Assembly: GCA_964019695.1 (NCBI GenBank)
Contig: OZ026519.1
Span: 29,603,213-29,667,212, forward strand
Origin: Loripinus fragilis
Taxonomy: Eukaryota > Mollusca > Bivalvia > Lucinida > Lucinidae
Direction: 5' to 3'
Length of the DNA stretch: 64,000 nucleotides
This document shows, piece by piece, positions 40,348 through 53,300 of the stretch. The translations under genes and the position numbers were made by a program. The notes beneath the pieces were generated by a model. It was given only the letters and a program-made list of their open reading frames with translations, had not been told where the DNA came from and ran no database searches. How positions within the stretch are numbered: the stretch's first letter is position 1; each line of letters starts with the position of its first letter.

Positions 40348-41092
40348 CTAATGCAGTGAAATTATCTTCCTGAAAATATATCATAAAAGTATGGAAAAAG
40401 CAGTGAAAATTTCTTCCTGAAAAGATGTGAGTATGACAGTATGACAAATGGTGTGAAAATTTCCTACTGAAAAATGTATGATTAAAATAGCAAGAGCAGT
40501 GATATTTTTTCTGCTGAAAAAAAATGAATATATTTAAAGTATGATAAAAGCAGTAATATATAAATGTTCTTGCTGGAAAATGTATGTCAGTTAAAACTAT
40601 GGCAAAAGCAGTGATCATTTCTTCCTGAAAAATGTATGTATGCATGTATTATGCACGGGTGAAACTTTTCAGGATTATTCCTGAATTCAGAATTTTGAGG
40701 CTGACTTTCCAAAGAAAGTCAGCCTTAAAATGTAGAATAAGGATGATTACAATAGGTTCTCTGATTTATATTGGGTCTGTCTAAAGACAATTCACCATAT
40801 AAACTTCAAATTGTGAATATTTAGTGGGCATATTGCAAGTTTAAAATCAGAGTTTCGAAAGTTTAGGAATTTTGAAAATTTAAACTTACACACATGATTA
40901 TGTAAGAATGGCATACGCAGTGATATATTCTGCTGAAAAATATGAGTCTTATATGGCAAAAGCAGTAATAATTTCTTGCTGAAAAATGTAGGTATGGTAT
41001 TGTAGTTTTTTTCTTTATATAAAATAATGTTTTGATAAAAGTACAGAAAATGTAGTGATATTTTCTTGTTGAAAAAATGTGAGTAGCTTTTT
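40348..41092. repeat. Degenerate minisatellite, interrupted by a MITE
   Basis: Units of about 55-65 bases share GCAGTGATAATTTCTTCCTG and AAAAATGTATG. They occupy 40348-40650 and 40900-41092, with element M copy 1 between. The minus-strand frames (104 and 96 residues) are periodic translations of it. Confidence 0.75.
40651..40895. mobile_element. Element M copy 1
   Basis: GGGTGAAACTTTTCAGGATT, then a palindrome (GGCTGACTTTCC / GGAAAGTCAGCC type), then an end related to ATTTTGAAAATTTAAACTT. Inserted in the minisatellite. Other copies at 46303 and 46881. Confidence 0.7.
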
Positions 41093-41255
41093 CAGGGGCA
41101 AAAAAAAATTCTGGGGACAACAAAAAAAACATACAAAATAACCCAGCTTGCAAAAAAAATATACCAAATCCAATTATACACTTGCATTATGCGATTTTGA
41201 CAACAAATTGTCAGATTAAATGGAAAACAGAGTGGACCCTGATGATCTGCCTTTT

Positions 41256-42809
41256 TAGCTCACCTGAGCTGAAGGCTCCGAGGTGAGCTAATAGTATACC
41301 AATGACTCCGGCATCTGTCTGTCCTTCCGTCCGTCTTCAAACATCTTCTCCTCTGAAACCACTGGGCCAATTGGACTCAAATTTCATATGGAGACTCCTT
41401 AGGATGGGGGAACGAAAGTTTGTTCAATAAGTCCTGGTCACATGACCAAGATGGCCGCCATGCCCATATATGGTAAAAACCCTTTAAAGATCTTCTTCTC
41501 CAGAACCAGAAGGCCGGTGACCTTGGGACTTGGTATGTAGCATCGGGGATGTGGAGCCTACCAAGTTTATTCAAATAATGATCCTGGGTTGACCTTGACC
41601 TACATAACGTTAAGGTCAAATTTGCTTCCTAATGCATTTTAATAGAGAAATTTTTGAAAAGTTGATTTTTTGAAAACTATTTAAACCAAAGTCATTATTC
41701 TCACTTGATATGTTTGACCTTTCAGCCAAGGCGCTCATATTGGAGTCCCATCAATATATTAAAACAAAGTTTTCTCAGAAACCATTGGACCAATTGAACT
41801 CAAATTTCATATGAAGACTCCTTACAATAAGTTAGCCAAGATTTATGCAAATTGGTTTGGTCACATGACCAAGATGGCCGACATGCCCATATATGGTAAA
41901 AACCCTTTAAAAATCTTCTCCAGAACCAGAAGGCTGATGACCTTGGGACTTGATATGTAACATTTAGGATGTGGGGCCCACCAAGTTTGTTCAAATGATG
42001 ATCCTAGGTTGATCTTGACCTACTTAACATGAAGGCCAAATTTGCTTCCTAATGCATTTAAATTTGATTATTTTTTTTTTGGAAAAGTTGATTTTTTTAA
42101 TACTGTTGAAGCCAAAGTCATTGTTCTTACTTGATATGTTAAGAGGCAATTCCAAAGGTCAATGTTGACCTTTCAGTCAAGGTCACTCATATTGGAGGCC
42201 CATCAATATATTAAAACACAGTTGGCCAATTGAACTCAAATTTCATATGGAGACCCCTTAAGTTGAATGGAGTAAATTTGAACCAAATGTGAATGGTCAC
42301 ATCACCAAGATGGCGGCCATGCCCATATAAGGTAAAAACCCTTTTAAATATCTTCTACTTTTGAACCAAAAGGCCAATGGCCTTGGGACTTGGTATATAG
42401 CATTGGGGATGTGGGCCCTACTAGGGTTGCACAAATGATGAATCTGGGTTGACCTTGATCTTTATTACGGCAAGGCCAAATTTGATTCCTAATGCATTTA
42501 TATTGGAAAAATCTTGAAACTTTCATTTTTCTTTCACCCAAGGCCACTCATATTGGACTGCCTTATACATATCCAAGCATCTTTTTCTAAGAATTCACTG
42601 GGCTGTTTGAACTCAAATTTCATATGGAGTATTCAGTGGATAAAACTGTAAATATGATATTTTTTGGGGTCACTTGATCAAAATGGCCATTGCCCATATA
42701 TGGTAATACTACAAAATATGTTTGAATAATAAGCCTAAGTTGACCTTGACCTATTTTAACATTATTAAGGAGATAAGGTGAGCGCTTCAGGTCCTTCAGG
42801 TCCTCTAGT
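41256..42809 (+). repeat. Repeat F copy 2, full length
   Basis: Starts with the TAGCTCACCTGAGC hairpin and ends AGGAGATAAGGTGAGCGCTT…CAGGTCCTCTAG. About 1.55 kb with three to four internal units, uninterrupted; the best reference copy in the window. Confidence 0.88.
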
Positions 42810-43633
42810 TCAGCTGTACATACTTTAAAGGAGGATATATCCTGGTTCATTAGTTAATATACTCAGAAAAAAAGTTTAGTAAGTATTTATGTTTTCTCAT
42901 AAAACCAACAATATTGGACATATCATTGTCAAATTGTATACATGAGTTTTATTATCATAACTTTACATGTACCTGTTTATTGTGTGACAAATAATGCCTC
43001 TTTTAGACTGTATCAACCAAATTTCAAAATACAGGATGTGCACGTGCTGCGGTAAACCAGCAGGGTTATTTTCTCATATACTGTTCGATATTGAAAGAGA
43101 GTTGTTCCTTTTGCAATAATCCGGAGAAAATTCAGTGTTGGCAAGCTTAAGTCGACATCCAGGCTATCAACAAATTACAGAAATACCGCATTTTGACTTC
43201 TTGAAGCAGATACACGTGTTGCTTAGGTGCCACGCAGTTTTGAATGTAATGAACAAACAGTTTATCGTCTGCAAACACGTTTCTGAGAGTCTGGCAGTAA
43301 AAATGACTAGCCTCCGTCAGGGAGACTACGGATAACGACGTCATTTGAAGTTAGGGTCATAGTGATGTCAACATGACGCAATTGCTTCATGGCCGCTTGG
43401 AAACTTCTTAAGCACCTTAGATATGCAACAAGTAGGATCATTTCCATCTATACTGCCAGAAATTGTCTGAGGGGCGCTCGACTGATTTTTGAGTTTTGAA
43501 ATTTGAATTTTGTTATTGACCCCTTTGTGTAATTAAATGAAAAAAATGGGTATATTTTCAGAATGTTTTGTTAAAAATGTTCACTTTGTAAGAAAATAAA
43601 TGAATTTAATGTTGAGTAAGGTTTTTGTCAATG
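42810..43633. other. Unassigned stretch
   Basis: No repeat recognised. 43020-43400 is richer in GC than its surroundings and has facing frames of 65-66 residues on both strands (43135-43344). Neither shows a family motif. Confidence 0.35.
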
Positions 43634-43637
43634 TTAA

Positions 43638-44005
43638 AGTGACTAAGTCTGCAACTATGAACATTTTTCGAAAAAAAATTATTTTCTTTTTAGAAATCAT
43701 TTGTAAAAGTAGAATTAAGTTATGTTTTTACAATAAATCTGTTCACTATAGCTGAAAACTGCACGGAAAAGTGATTTATCTTATAAAACAGGTGTGTTTT
43801 TCTCTTGTTGGTAATTATTTGCGTCCCTCCAATAATTATAGACAGTTAATTTTAACATAAATGCTGTAGTTTTGATACTGATAATTTGTTAAGATTTACA
43901 AAATTGGTAAAATGTATACCCGAATTTTAGTTTTTTACTGTGTTCTTGAAAAATAGAAACATTAGTTCTAAAATTAAAAGATCAAAAGTTACAGACTATG
44001 CAGCT
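43638..44005. mobile_element. Element G copy 3: piggyBac-like MITE
   Basis: TTAA at 43634-43637 and 44006-44009. The body matches copies 1 and 2; the left end has decayed. Confidence 0.8.
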
Positions 44006-44149
44006 TTAATACTGTCTTACAAAAACATTGCACAAAGTGTCTGTACTGACTTAACTTTTTCTTCTGAGCATATTTTAATTTGTTCTATATACAGCCCTTT
44101 AGTTAAGTGTGTGTAAGGAAAATAAATTTCTTATTTCTCAATTAAAACA

Positions 44150-44230
44150 TATGTTGTGGGTACTAAAGAAACCAGCTCAGTGGGACGGTTCTTTTGAGCA
44201 CCCAAAACATATGCTTAAAATTATGGGTAA
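44150..44230. repeat. Short hairpin repeat (CTAAAGAAACC…GTTCTTTTGAGC)
   Basis: Same family as 7200-7258 and 19918-19985. Confidence 0.65.
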
Positions 44231-44570
44231 GAAAATATTTACACTTTTACGCTGATTTCTTTTGTTTATCTAAACCTTTGTATATATCATATATTAACCC
44301 TTTTCCTGCCATTCTCACCAATTGTGAACTGCTCTCTCATCTGCTTTTATACTTTTGAAGCTTTTTTTTGCAAACAATGTGAGTCCAGAGCAGACTTGTG
44401 CCTTGGGAGCAGTCAGATCAGGATTCATAGTGTTGAATTTCATAGTAAAAGTATTTTGTAGTGCATTTGATTGTATGCAGCTGATGTATTAAGCTAGACA
44501 CATTTTCAGGGAAAAAATATTCAAGTTGGCCGGATAAGGGTTAAAATTTATTTTTGTCACTTCTGTAGTG

Positions 44571-44820
44571 AGGCCAAATAAAAAAAAATACCTGTGTTTA
44601 GGGTAACCCAACCTTACCTAAACTTACTGGTGAAACCCAGAAGTTTTTTCAAGTTTTCTGGAAAAATATAATTTTATGCATTTTGAAAGGCAAAATGCCT
44701 TTCAAAATGCATAAAATTATATATTTTTTCCAGAAAATAATTAAAAAACATTTGTGTGCCTACCCTACCTATCTTTTTCAGACCCTTTACCCCAAACACA
44801 ATATTTTTTTTATTTGGCCT
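44571..44820. mobile_element. 250 bp palindromic MITE with AGGCCAAATAAAAAAA ends
   Basis: Ends AGGCCAAATAAAAAAAAATA / TATTTTTTTTATTTGGCCT (one base difference in spacing), flanked by TGA if the ends are taken as GGCC. In the centre 44667-44692 pairs perfectly with 44696-44721. A 3 bp duplication would fit PIF/Harbinger-type elements; this is inference. Confidence 0.75.
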
Positions 44821-45325
44821 GAGTAGAATGGATATCAGGGTATCACTAGATTTTGGGGTAAAATACTGGAGATTTCCTTTGTTACCAAAGAGATACAGAT
44901 CTGGTCAAAATTTTAATAAACTTTATCTAAAATTCTAATTTATTTTGTGATTCTTATATCGCATATTTTAGAAATAAATTTGGGACACATCAGATTCAGA
45001 AAATAGGACATAATCATGACCTATTTTAAAAACTGTCTAAATTAAACTGTTTTGGCTGTGTAAAAGAAACGTCTCCTTGAGACCTTTTGCGCACACAAAA
45101 CATTTGTTTAATAGAAAAAAAACTTGAAAATAATCATTTTCGTGGGTCATATAATTTTACTTCTACCTCTCTATAATTTGAACTACTGGTAATTCGAAAT
45201 AAAATCTTTTGTCCAGACGACTTCCAATGTACAAGATTTGACTGTACTACACAATAAGAATTGAAGCTGTATTAGCAAATGGCTGCAGTACCTGCCTTAA
45301 GCATGTACCTGTCAGAAGATGGAAA

Positions 45326-45663
45326 GCGTGGTAGCTCAGTGGTTAGGCACTTGCCTCTGATGCTAGAGGTCGCAGGTTCGATTCCCGCTTGCGGCGAGGA
45401 AAATTTCTGTGTCCGCACATGCTTTCTCTAGTGTGATTTGCAGGGATGACACTTATTCAGTGCTTCGTCCTTCGGATCTGGACGTTAACTGGATGTCCCT
45501 GTGCAGAGAAAGTCACCCCCTGTGCAGGTTAAAGAACCCTACGGTAATTTAGATATGGTTACTTGTAGGCTTTCATCCTGCAACCACAAGTGTACAAAGT
45601 ACACCTGCCAATAATACTCAAAAGTGAGTCTGGCAGTATTATAGACGAAGAAAGAAAGAAGCA
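45326..45663 (+). mobile_element. tRNA-derived SINE (box A, box B, conserved middle)
   Basis: Box A TGGTAGCTCAGTGGTTAGG (45329-45347) and box B GGTTCGATTCC (45375-45385) are both nearly canonical. The middle CTTCGTCCTTCGGATCTGGA and GACGTTAACTGGATGTCCC resembles the shared central domain I recall from animal MetaSINEs. The tail is GAAGAAAGAAAGAAG. About 340 bp. No clear target duplication. Confidence 0.82.
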
Positions 45664-45846
45664 AGTACATTTTTCCCTATAGTACCCTTTTCAATTATGC
45701 ATTTTTTGCACATTTTACTTTTCTTCTCGGATCATGATATTTTGGTACATATTGCATTTGCAAAGTCATGCATTAAACATGAATGTGCTACTATCTAGTG
45801 GGATTAAGGGTATGAATTATAGACTGAGATTTCCTCTAATTCTATA

Positions 45847-46057
45847 CAGTAAAACCTGTCTTAAACGGCCACTCAAAAATAGGCAAAACAAAATAAATGT
45901 CTTAAAGACAAATGGTATCTTAACGAAGGTCGAAAGTGTTGCAGAATGCTCTCTTGGAGCATTCTGCAATACTTTTGACCTGCATTAAGCCATAATCAGT
46001 CTTGAAAACCAAATTTTGGTCTTCTTTATTAGTGGCCGCTTAAGACAGGTTTAATTG
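45847..46057. mobile_element. CAGTAAAACC MITE, copy 4
   Basis: TA on both sides; CAGTAAAACCTGTCTTAAAC to the inverse AGACAGGTTTAATTG. Palindromic core GCAGAATGCTC…GAGCATTCTGC. Confidence 0.85.
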
Positions 46058-46302
46058 TATGTTGTGTATGCAAGCAGCAAATGCACTGCCTGGTAAGAAT
46101 GCATGGATGTGCAGGCTCATCTGAGCCCTGGCTCATTGCCAATGTGGTAAGCTTGAAAATCTCATGTGTTGGCAATATACAATGTTATCTATGATATCCT
46201 TGCAAATACAATATTATATGTTTATTAATCCAGCCAATATGTGCTTTATCAATTATTTGTCAGGTAGGCTATACATATGTAGAGACCCTGGGTTATATGT
46301 AT

Positions 46303-46503
46303 ACATGGGTGAAAGTTTTCAGGATTATTCCTGAATTCAGGATTTTGAGGCTGACTTTCCACAGAAAGTTAGCCTCAAAATGCTGAATTAAGGAGATCAT
46401 TTAAACTTGAATTGTGAATATTTAGTGGCCATATTACAAGTTCTAAGATTGTTGATTCAAAAGTTCATGTTTTTTAAAAATTCAGAACTTGAACCCATGT
46501 ATA
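46303..46503. mobile_element. Element M copy 2
   Basis: ACATGGGTGAAAGTTTTCAG to GAACCCATGT, with the GGCTGACTTTCC palindrome inside. Confidence 0.7.
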
Positions 46504-46880
46504 CATAAAGACCCTGATTTGTATCTTTTGAGCCATAATATGATGAAACCTGTTTATGCCATATATAACCTAGTGAGGCCCTAATCAGCCTGCACATTTA
46601 CACAATCTGATAGCATTTTTTTTTTCGCAATCTAGATAAAATAACAGAATTTAATCAAATTTTAAAGATGTAGCTAAGTAGGCTAGATTGGCAAACTGCA
46701 AACGTTAATCTTCAATCAAGCAAGCCTTCAGATAAGAGGAAATAATCAAGAATGTTGATATTTGGTACTACATCATATACACACCTGAGGCCTGATTTTG
46801 ATTGTTCAGAGGATTACTAATGGAGTGTTACCTTATCATGAGTGCGACAGACAGGTTTTTTCACAAGGTGGCTCATATTA

Positions 46881-47124
46881 CATGGGTGAAAGTTTTCAGG
46901 ATTATTCCTGTATTCAGGATTTTAAGGCTGACTTTCCAAAGAAAATCAGCCTCAAAATCCTGAATAAAGCAGATTCTAATAGCTTCTTTGATTTATTTTC
47001 AGTTTATCTAAAGACAATTGACCACCTAAACTTGAAATTGTTGATATTTGTAGGCAAACTGCAGGTTTATAGATTTGATTTTAAAAAGTTAAGGATTTTG
47101 TAAATTTTCAACTTTCACCCGTGC
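46881..47124. mobile_element. Element M copy 3
   Basis: CATGGGTGAAAGTTTTCAGG to TTTTCAACTTTCACCCGTG, the copy with the best preserved inverted ends. The frame 46798-47103 runs through it and is spurious. Confidence 0.75.
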
Positions 47125-47235
47125 ATATAGTTATTAAAGTCTTTATTATGTTGTAGTAATAGTGATATCAATGCAAATAGAACATGCTTAATCTAGCCAA
47201 AATTACAATCATATTGTATCTATCATCTTTGAGTA

Positions 47236-47439
47236 CGGCAAAACTTGTGTAAAACGACTACTCAAAAATAGACAAATAAAGGTCTTAATGACAAATGGTA
47301 ACTTATTGAAGGTCGAAATATTGCAGAATGCTCCAAGGGGAGCATTCTGCAAAACTTTTGACCTGCATTAATTGATAATTGGTCTTGAAAACCAATTTTC
47401 GGCCTTTTTGAGAGTGGCCGTTTTATACTGGTTTTACTG
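47236..47439. mobile_element. CAGTAAAACC MITE, copy 5
   Basis: TA on both sides (47234-47235, 47440-47441). The left end has changed (CGGCAAAACTTGTGTAAAAC); the right end is intact (TTTTACTG). Confidence 0.8.
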
Positions 47440-47441
47440 TA

Positions 47442-48930
47442 TAAGTCAATTAATTGATGTATATAGATAACTGGTGCATGGTCATTCCAAATGTGTATAG
47501 ATTTTTGTAATATGAAATTACCTGTAAATATGGAGTATGAAAGATGAAAGCGCAGGAGTAACTTTTTACAAGTCAGCTTTTGGTCCCAATATTAGATGGC
47601 AATATGCAAATGTTTAACAGTTAAGAGTTGATTCTATAAATTGATTCAGATTTTTTAAGAAATAAATTCAATTTTTTGTCTTTTCAGTAAACCATAAACC
47701 CATTGGGTCTCTTGCTTAGTAAGTGAAGCCCAAAGCGCTTCAGGTTAACTTGGCAAGAGACACGATGTGTTCCTGATTCCATGAACAAACCAAAATTTCA
47801 ATGTATTACTTATATACTGAAAGCCAGTAAAAGCCGAACTTTTAGGATATAACCTTACACCAGATTTAATTCTTTTTTTAGCATTCTTTATAAACAAAAA
47901 GCATGAATCTATGGTTGGGATATCAAGGCAATATCCTATTGGTGCTGATAAAGCAGTCCAGATAAGCCAGGCTGTATCTGTTGATAATGGGACACAACCC
48001 GAATATTTAACACAAAAGAGCAAAATGGCCTAAATAATCAGGATATCAGAGCTTCCTTATGCCTGGCTCTTTTGGGTTCAAACTTTCTGAAAATTTCAAT
48101 ATTACTCTATGAAGTATGCACAAACAACCGGAAAATGTGTCTTGAATTTTTCACTTTTAAAATTGGCGTCAAAAATTAGCATGAACTGGAAATTGACGAA
48201 AATGCAAGACTTTTGATGGTAAATTTTCTAATAAAGCATAACCATAGGTTATGAACTTAAACTAACCTATGCCAATTATGAAAGGACTCATTTTTATTGA
48301 AGTTTTAAATTTGTCTTTTTTTCACCAATTTTTTTAGCAGAATTTTGCAATCAAGCTCAAGTTTTGCTAATATGTTCCTGTACTAAAGGAAAGCTTGTAC
48401 ATGCCAAGACAACATGTAGTACGCTGCTCTTTATAAGTATCAGTTGCATTTTTAATGGGATTTTTGGTTTGTTTGATTTGATTCTTTACGTCCCATTCAA
48501 CAATTTTTGAGTTATGTCAGGATGGGTCCTCCTAAGCAAGGATAAATGTGTCTCTTTTCAATGGGGGGTTTTATGGGTGCCCTCCCTTGGTTTGTGTTTG
48601 AGATATTTTGATGATATTTGGTAGGCATCTATTAATCCATATTTAAAGGTAAATTCCCAGTTAAAATCCTGTGTTATTTGTTTATAACTGTTGTATGTAT
48701 TTTTTAATGACTGCATAATATTGGAACATTATGATCTGTCTTTACTTAGTTATAGAAAATATCTGATTTGTGCTATTATTACTTTCTGGTGCAATTGCTG
48801 TAATTTTATTTGTATTGTTTGTCAAATTTGACCCGAGACATATGAATATTCAATGACCTTTTACTCAGTCCTTGTGAATCTTCGTAAAAAGTGCACTTTA
48901 CGTTGTTGTACAACTACTAATCTGAGTGAA
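47442..48930. other. Intergenic, nothing recognised
   Basis: AT-rich with no clear element ends. The minus-strand frame 47745-48023 (92 residues) has no family signal. Confidence 0.4.
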
Positions 48931-48941
48931 ATTAATCACAA

Positions 48942-49012
48942 TTCCCCGATAGCCTAGTGGATAGTCGAATGTTTTAGCACTCCAAAGATGTGGGTTCAAG
49001 TCCATTAGCATT
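48942..49012 (+). other. tRNA-like sequence, not a functional tRNA
   Basis: GATAGCCTAGTGGATAG (A-box-like) and GGGTTCAAGTCC (B-box-like, about 48991-49002), spaced as in tRNA. The acceptor stem does not pair well, so it is more likely a SINE head or fossil. Confidence 0.5.
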
Positions 49013-49926
49013 TTAAGATTTTTTTTTCGATTTGCTAGTTTTTTTGTCTTTATTCTTGATTTTGTGCACAACTGGATACATTTATTTGAATTTGGCATGC
49101 ATTTATGTAACAAATACAGCACCCTGAATAATTTCAATAATCTACATCAAAGGCGTTTGTATCATACGCCTCTGGCCTACATGTGATTAACTCTTTGTAT
49201 GCTGAATATTTTTTGAGATTTTTGTTATCATCTGCGCGCAGTGAATTTTAATCAAAATTAATTTTTTCAAAAATTCTTACAGGAACACTATTAGACTTTG
49301 AGCTAAAAAAGGTCCTGCTCCCCCCCCCCCCCCCCTAGGGAATTTTGCAGACATATCCTATCTTGAAGAAAATTTCAAGCCGCATCTTTTAAGAGATGTT
49401 TGCACTCTGTGCTCCGGGGCGTTAGTCTCTGACAGCCTGTTACATATGTTACTGTAACAAACTAAGGAAAAAATCAAAATGAATGTTTGAGCTACAGAAA
49501 GAAGACATTAAACCATCTAATTATTCAAATTTCTTATGTAGTTTGCAAGCTGGATGCCTAAGCTACATAAAAGCAGCATTTCAAACAAAATTACAGCCTT
49601 CAATGGTGTTATATGCGTTACATAGATTAAATTTCCCTTTTGAAAGTTGAAATCGTGACTAACATCATTCATTTTACAGACAATTTGTGCATTTTTACAA
49701 GTGTTTTTAATCTTAGTTTACTAAAATACTCATTTGACTAATAGAAAAAACAAAGTTTGCTTTTCTATCTCAAATACATTGTTTTATATGAGCTATTAAA
49801 CAACCCGACCCCCAATTTTAAGTATCCAATTTTGGTATCTATTATTGAAGAAAAATATATGAAAATATTTGACGCTCGTGGATATCTTACATTTTTGGCA
49901 CTGTCTTGCTAATGCAATAAAGAATC

Positions 49927-50388
49927 CAGGGTTGCCACGGTCAGGGAAAAAGTTCTGGAAAATGAAAAATTTTCCAGGTCAGGGAAAAGTCAGGGAATTA
50001 CATTTTCAGTCAGGGAAGTTTAAAAAAATGAAAAAAGTCATGGAAAAGTCAGGGAATTTCAAAATTTTCCTAAAAAGATGCTAGTTAACAGGCTTCTGGA
50101 AATTTTAGTTTCCATAATTTGCAAGCAATATTAGAAAAGGAAAGTTTCTGAACATAAATTGCAAGCAATTTATGTTCAGAAACATTCCTTTTCTAATATT
50201 TATGGTTTAAGATTTTTCTTTAAAGATTAAATCAGCAAGTTCAAATATTTGTGCAAAATCTTCGAATAGTGGATGGATGAAAATGGCTAAAATTTGCCTT
50301 CCAAAAGGGTCTGGAAAACGGTTGAAAGTCAGGGAAAAGTCAGTGAAAAGTCAGGGAATTTCCAAATGGATATTGAGTGGCAACCCTG
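49927..50388. mobile_element. hAT-like MITE with CAGGGTTGCCAC ends
   Basis: CAGGGTTGCCAC and the exact inverse GTGGCAACCCTG, with GAATC on both sides. The inside has several GTCAGGGAAAAGTCAGGGAA repeats and a 34 bp stem (50127-50160 with 50167-50200, one mismatch). CAGGGTTGCC is a familiar hAT end, but only 5 bases of duplication are visible. Confidence 0.75.
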
Positions 50389-53300
50389 GAATCATTCATT
50401 TGCAAGTTTGGCATGAGGATCAGAGCATTTATTAAAGTATGCAACGTATGTTACATGGCATATTGAATGAGCAAAGAAATTGTCTTGGAAGTAAGAGATG
50501 ATATTTCATAAAAAAATACTATTTTTCACATGTTTTCCTATTTAACTCTAGCCTCTGGTGCCTTATTCCTAGTAATTATAGTCATTATTGATAACAAGCC
50601 CATAGAATTGTGTTACAGTTGTTATATATAATTTTTATCATGTATTTCCTAATGCCTATAATATCAAAATGTATAGACATATAGATAGAAAATAATAGTT
50701 CTCATTTCAATGACACAATTTAATAAATATTCCTATTCAATACAATTATTCAAAAACAATCTTTATTCAAGTCACCCTCACAATGTCTATCATTGTGTCT
50801 GCTTCTATTGCAAAATAATCACCCATTTCATCACAACCAGTAGAATCATGGCATAGAATTAGGACTGCAAACTGAGTACAATCCTGTTCCTCTCCACCCC
50901 TTTGGGAATTATGCAGACGTATCCTACCTTAAAAAACAATTCAAGCCGCATCAAATAAGAGATGTTTGCACTCTATTAACCAGGGGGTAGCCTGTAATGG
51001 TATGTTACGTATGTTACCATATCAATTTAAGAATAAATGAATTGAAAGTCTGAGAAACAGAAAGAAGACATAAAACTAACTATTTATTTGAATTATTCAT
51101 GTAGTTTGCATGCTGAATACCTTTGATACATAAGAAAGTGTTTTTTAACAAATACACAGATTCATATGGTGTTATATTTGTTACATTAATTAAGATTACT
51201 TTTTAAAATTGGTAATTGTGACAAACATCACTTATATAAGCATTTAGTGTGATCCTCCTCTTTTGCCATCAAAAGACTTAACTTTCTTTTTGTGTATGGC
51301 CAGTGCCAGCGTCAAACAAATTGACTCAGCTATAACTTGACTCCTTAGCATTCTTCAAAAGCAGAAACAGCATGTCAGTGTCATGGGATCAAACACCTGA
51401 TAAAATATGGATCTTTGCACCCTTACTTACTTTAATGCCATTTGACATATATGCAGACAATGGAGTATGACTCTGATATATGTCTCTTCCTGTGAAGTGG
51501 CAAGAGCAATCTTACTGCAGCTGCCTCTGAATCCGTGCTAGTCAAATGATAACTTTGCTCTGATTTTGCAAAAGCTATGTCTCTACCGTGTACCTCTCAG
51601 AATACTTTAAGATTTCTGACATTGGTCAAACAGAAATTTGATAGGCTGCTTTTTTGCATCATTTGCCATGGAACCTTTTCAGCCCTTTGGTGCTTAAGTC
51701 CTCAGGTCTTAGATCAATAGTATTTTGCTGCGCCCAAAGAACTTTATAAAAGTAAGTAAGGGTGCAAAGATCAGGAATCGATACAATCAAGTACCACACC
51801 TGACCCAGGATACCAATAAGTTTTCTTTAGTTACAATGTTGACTCTTGATGGTTTTGGCAGACCGTCTGAAACAATTTCTGTTACACCTTGAAAGTTATC
51901 TGGTATATGAGAAAGAACACGAAGTTGGACATTGCCATCAATTATGTTTGCAGCTGGTTGTTTTTTATGTCAGTACATTGAAGCAAGCCTTAAAATGATG
52001 TAAAACCTTTGATTTCTCAGTTTTTGCAGCCATATCATTAGCTGTTACATTCAAAAGAAGAAAAGTGGACTATGGATGGAATAGGATAACCAGTAGTTCT
52101 ATATTATGCTCTATGGAAGATTTATACAGAGTAAACAAGTTGATGAGGTTGCCCTATTTCATGATCCATTGAAAACACTGAAATTGAAAACACTTGCCTC
52201 TGACTGTGTAATCAAAAAGGATGTCACGACAAAGCCCTTGCTCATTTATTATGGCGAGTTATATATGTTACATCCTTTAATAAGCACTCTTATCTTAGAA
52301 ACTTAGTGATTCATTGAAGTGAAAGGGTCTAATTTGCATTCTGTTCATCCTGCATTTCATTGCTTTACCTGCTGTGATACATCTAGTTTGTTTATCTGAA
52401 GGGAAAGGGTTACCTTGGTTTCAGCACTTCAGTAGTGCTAAGACTTCAAATAAGTTTTTAAATGCTTGGGGAAAGATAATAAGTACAGAGACATTATTAG
52501 ATGAAAATATGTTTGTTGCATGAATGGAAATGCTAAATTTATAAAAGTTAACCAGCTAAGATATGATTCTTTATCACAGAAATATCAAGGTACATCAGTC
52601 CAGGTACTCATTGCTTTTAATGGCATAATTTTCCTCCTTGTAAAGCTTTAGTCTTTCTCTCACTTGCAGAGTATCACTTGAAACACATACTCAAAGAGCC
52701 AACTATTAGGAAATCATATCAGTTTCAAAATGTTCCAAGCCGTGAATGGCAAAATTGGAAAGTTGATAATGGCTCATCAATTTTGAGTGGACTGGTGGTA
52801 AAATTTTATAACAGTAAATGATTGAAATATTGTGGGATGATTCTACTAGTAGCAAGGAGGCGTGTGATAATTATGATTACCACAGAAGCAGACAACCACA
52901 AACGTTGAACATGAGTGTTTAATCGATGAGAATTAGTTTGGACCATTTCATTTATTGTATTGCCTTGTACAAATGTAAAACTATCTATTCTATTTGTGGC
53001 TCTATATTTAGCATTATATGCACAGTATTAGGAAATGTGTCCAAAAGGTCATTGATAACACCTGTAACAACAGTCCATGGGCTTGATAATCAAATATGAA
53101 TATAATTTGTAGTGTTTTGGCACCAAAGACTAATAAGTACACATTAAGTGTCCTGATCTTAAACTTAATGACATCTTGCAGATATATCAGCAAGACAGAC
53201 TAAGAAAATGTAAAATATCCACACGCTGCAATCGCTTACATGTGTTTTACTTTAACAGTAATAACAAAATTTGCTTCTCAGTAAAACTGGGAGTAGGGCT

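Noticed and set aside
40331..41153. Cys/Phe-rich minus-strand frames of 104 and 96 residues
   Set aside because: Periodic translation of the minisatellite.
41377..41994. Minus-strand frames with a VPRS.AFWFWRR pattern, also at 60342-60548
   Set aside because: They recur because repeat F recurs; the frames break in other copies.
48942..49012. Functional tRNA gene
   Set aside because: Boxes are recognisable, but the acceptor stem does not pair.
49317..49336. Long C run as a signal
   Set aside because: Probably simple-sequence slippage; its inverted partner at about 54840 is shorter.
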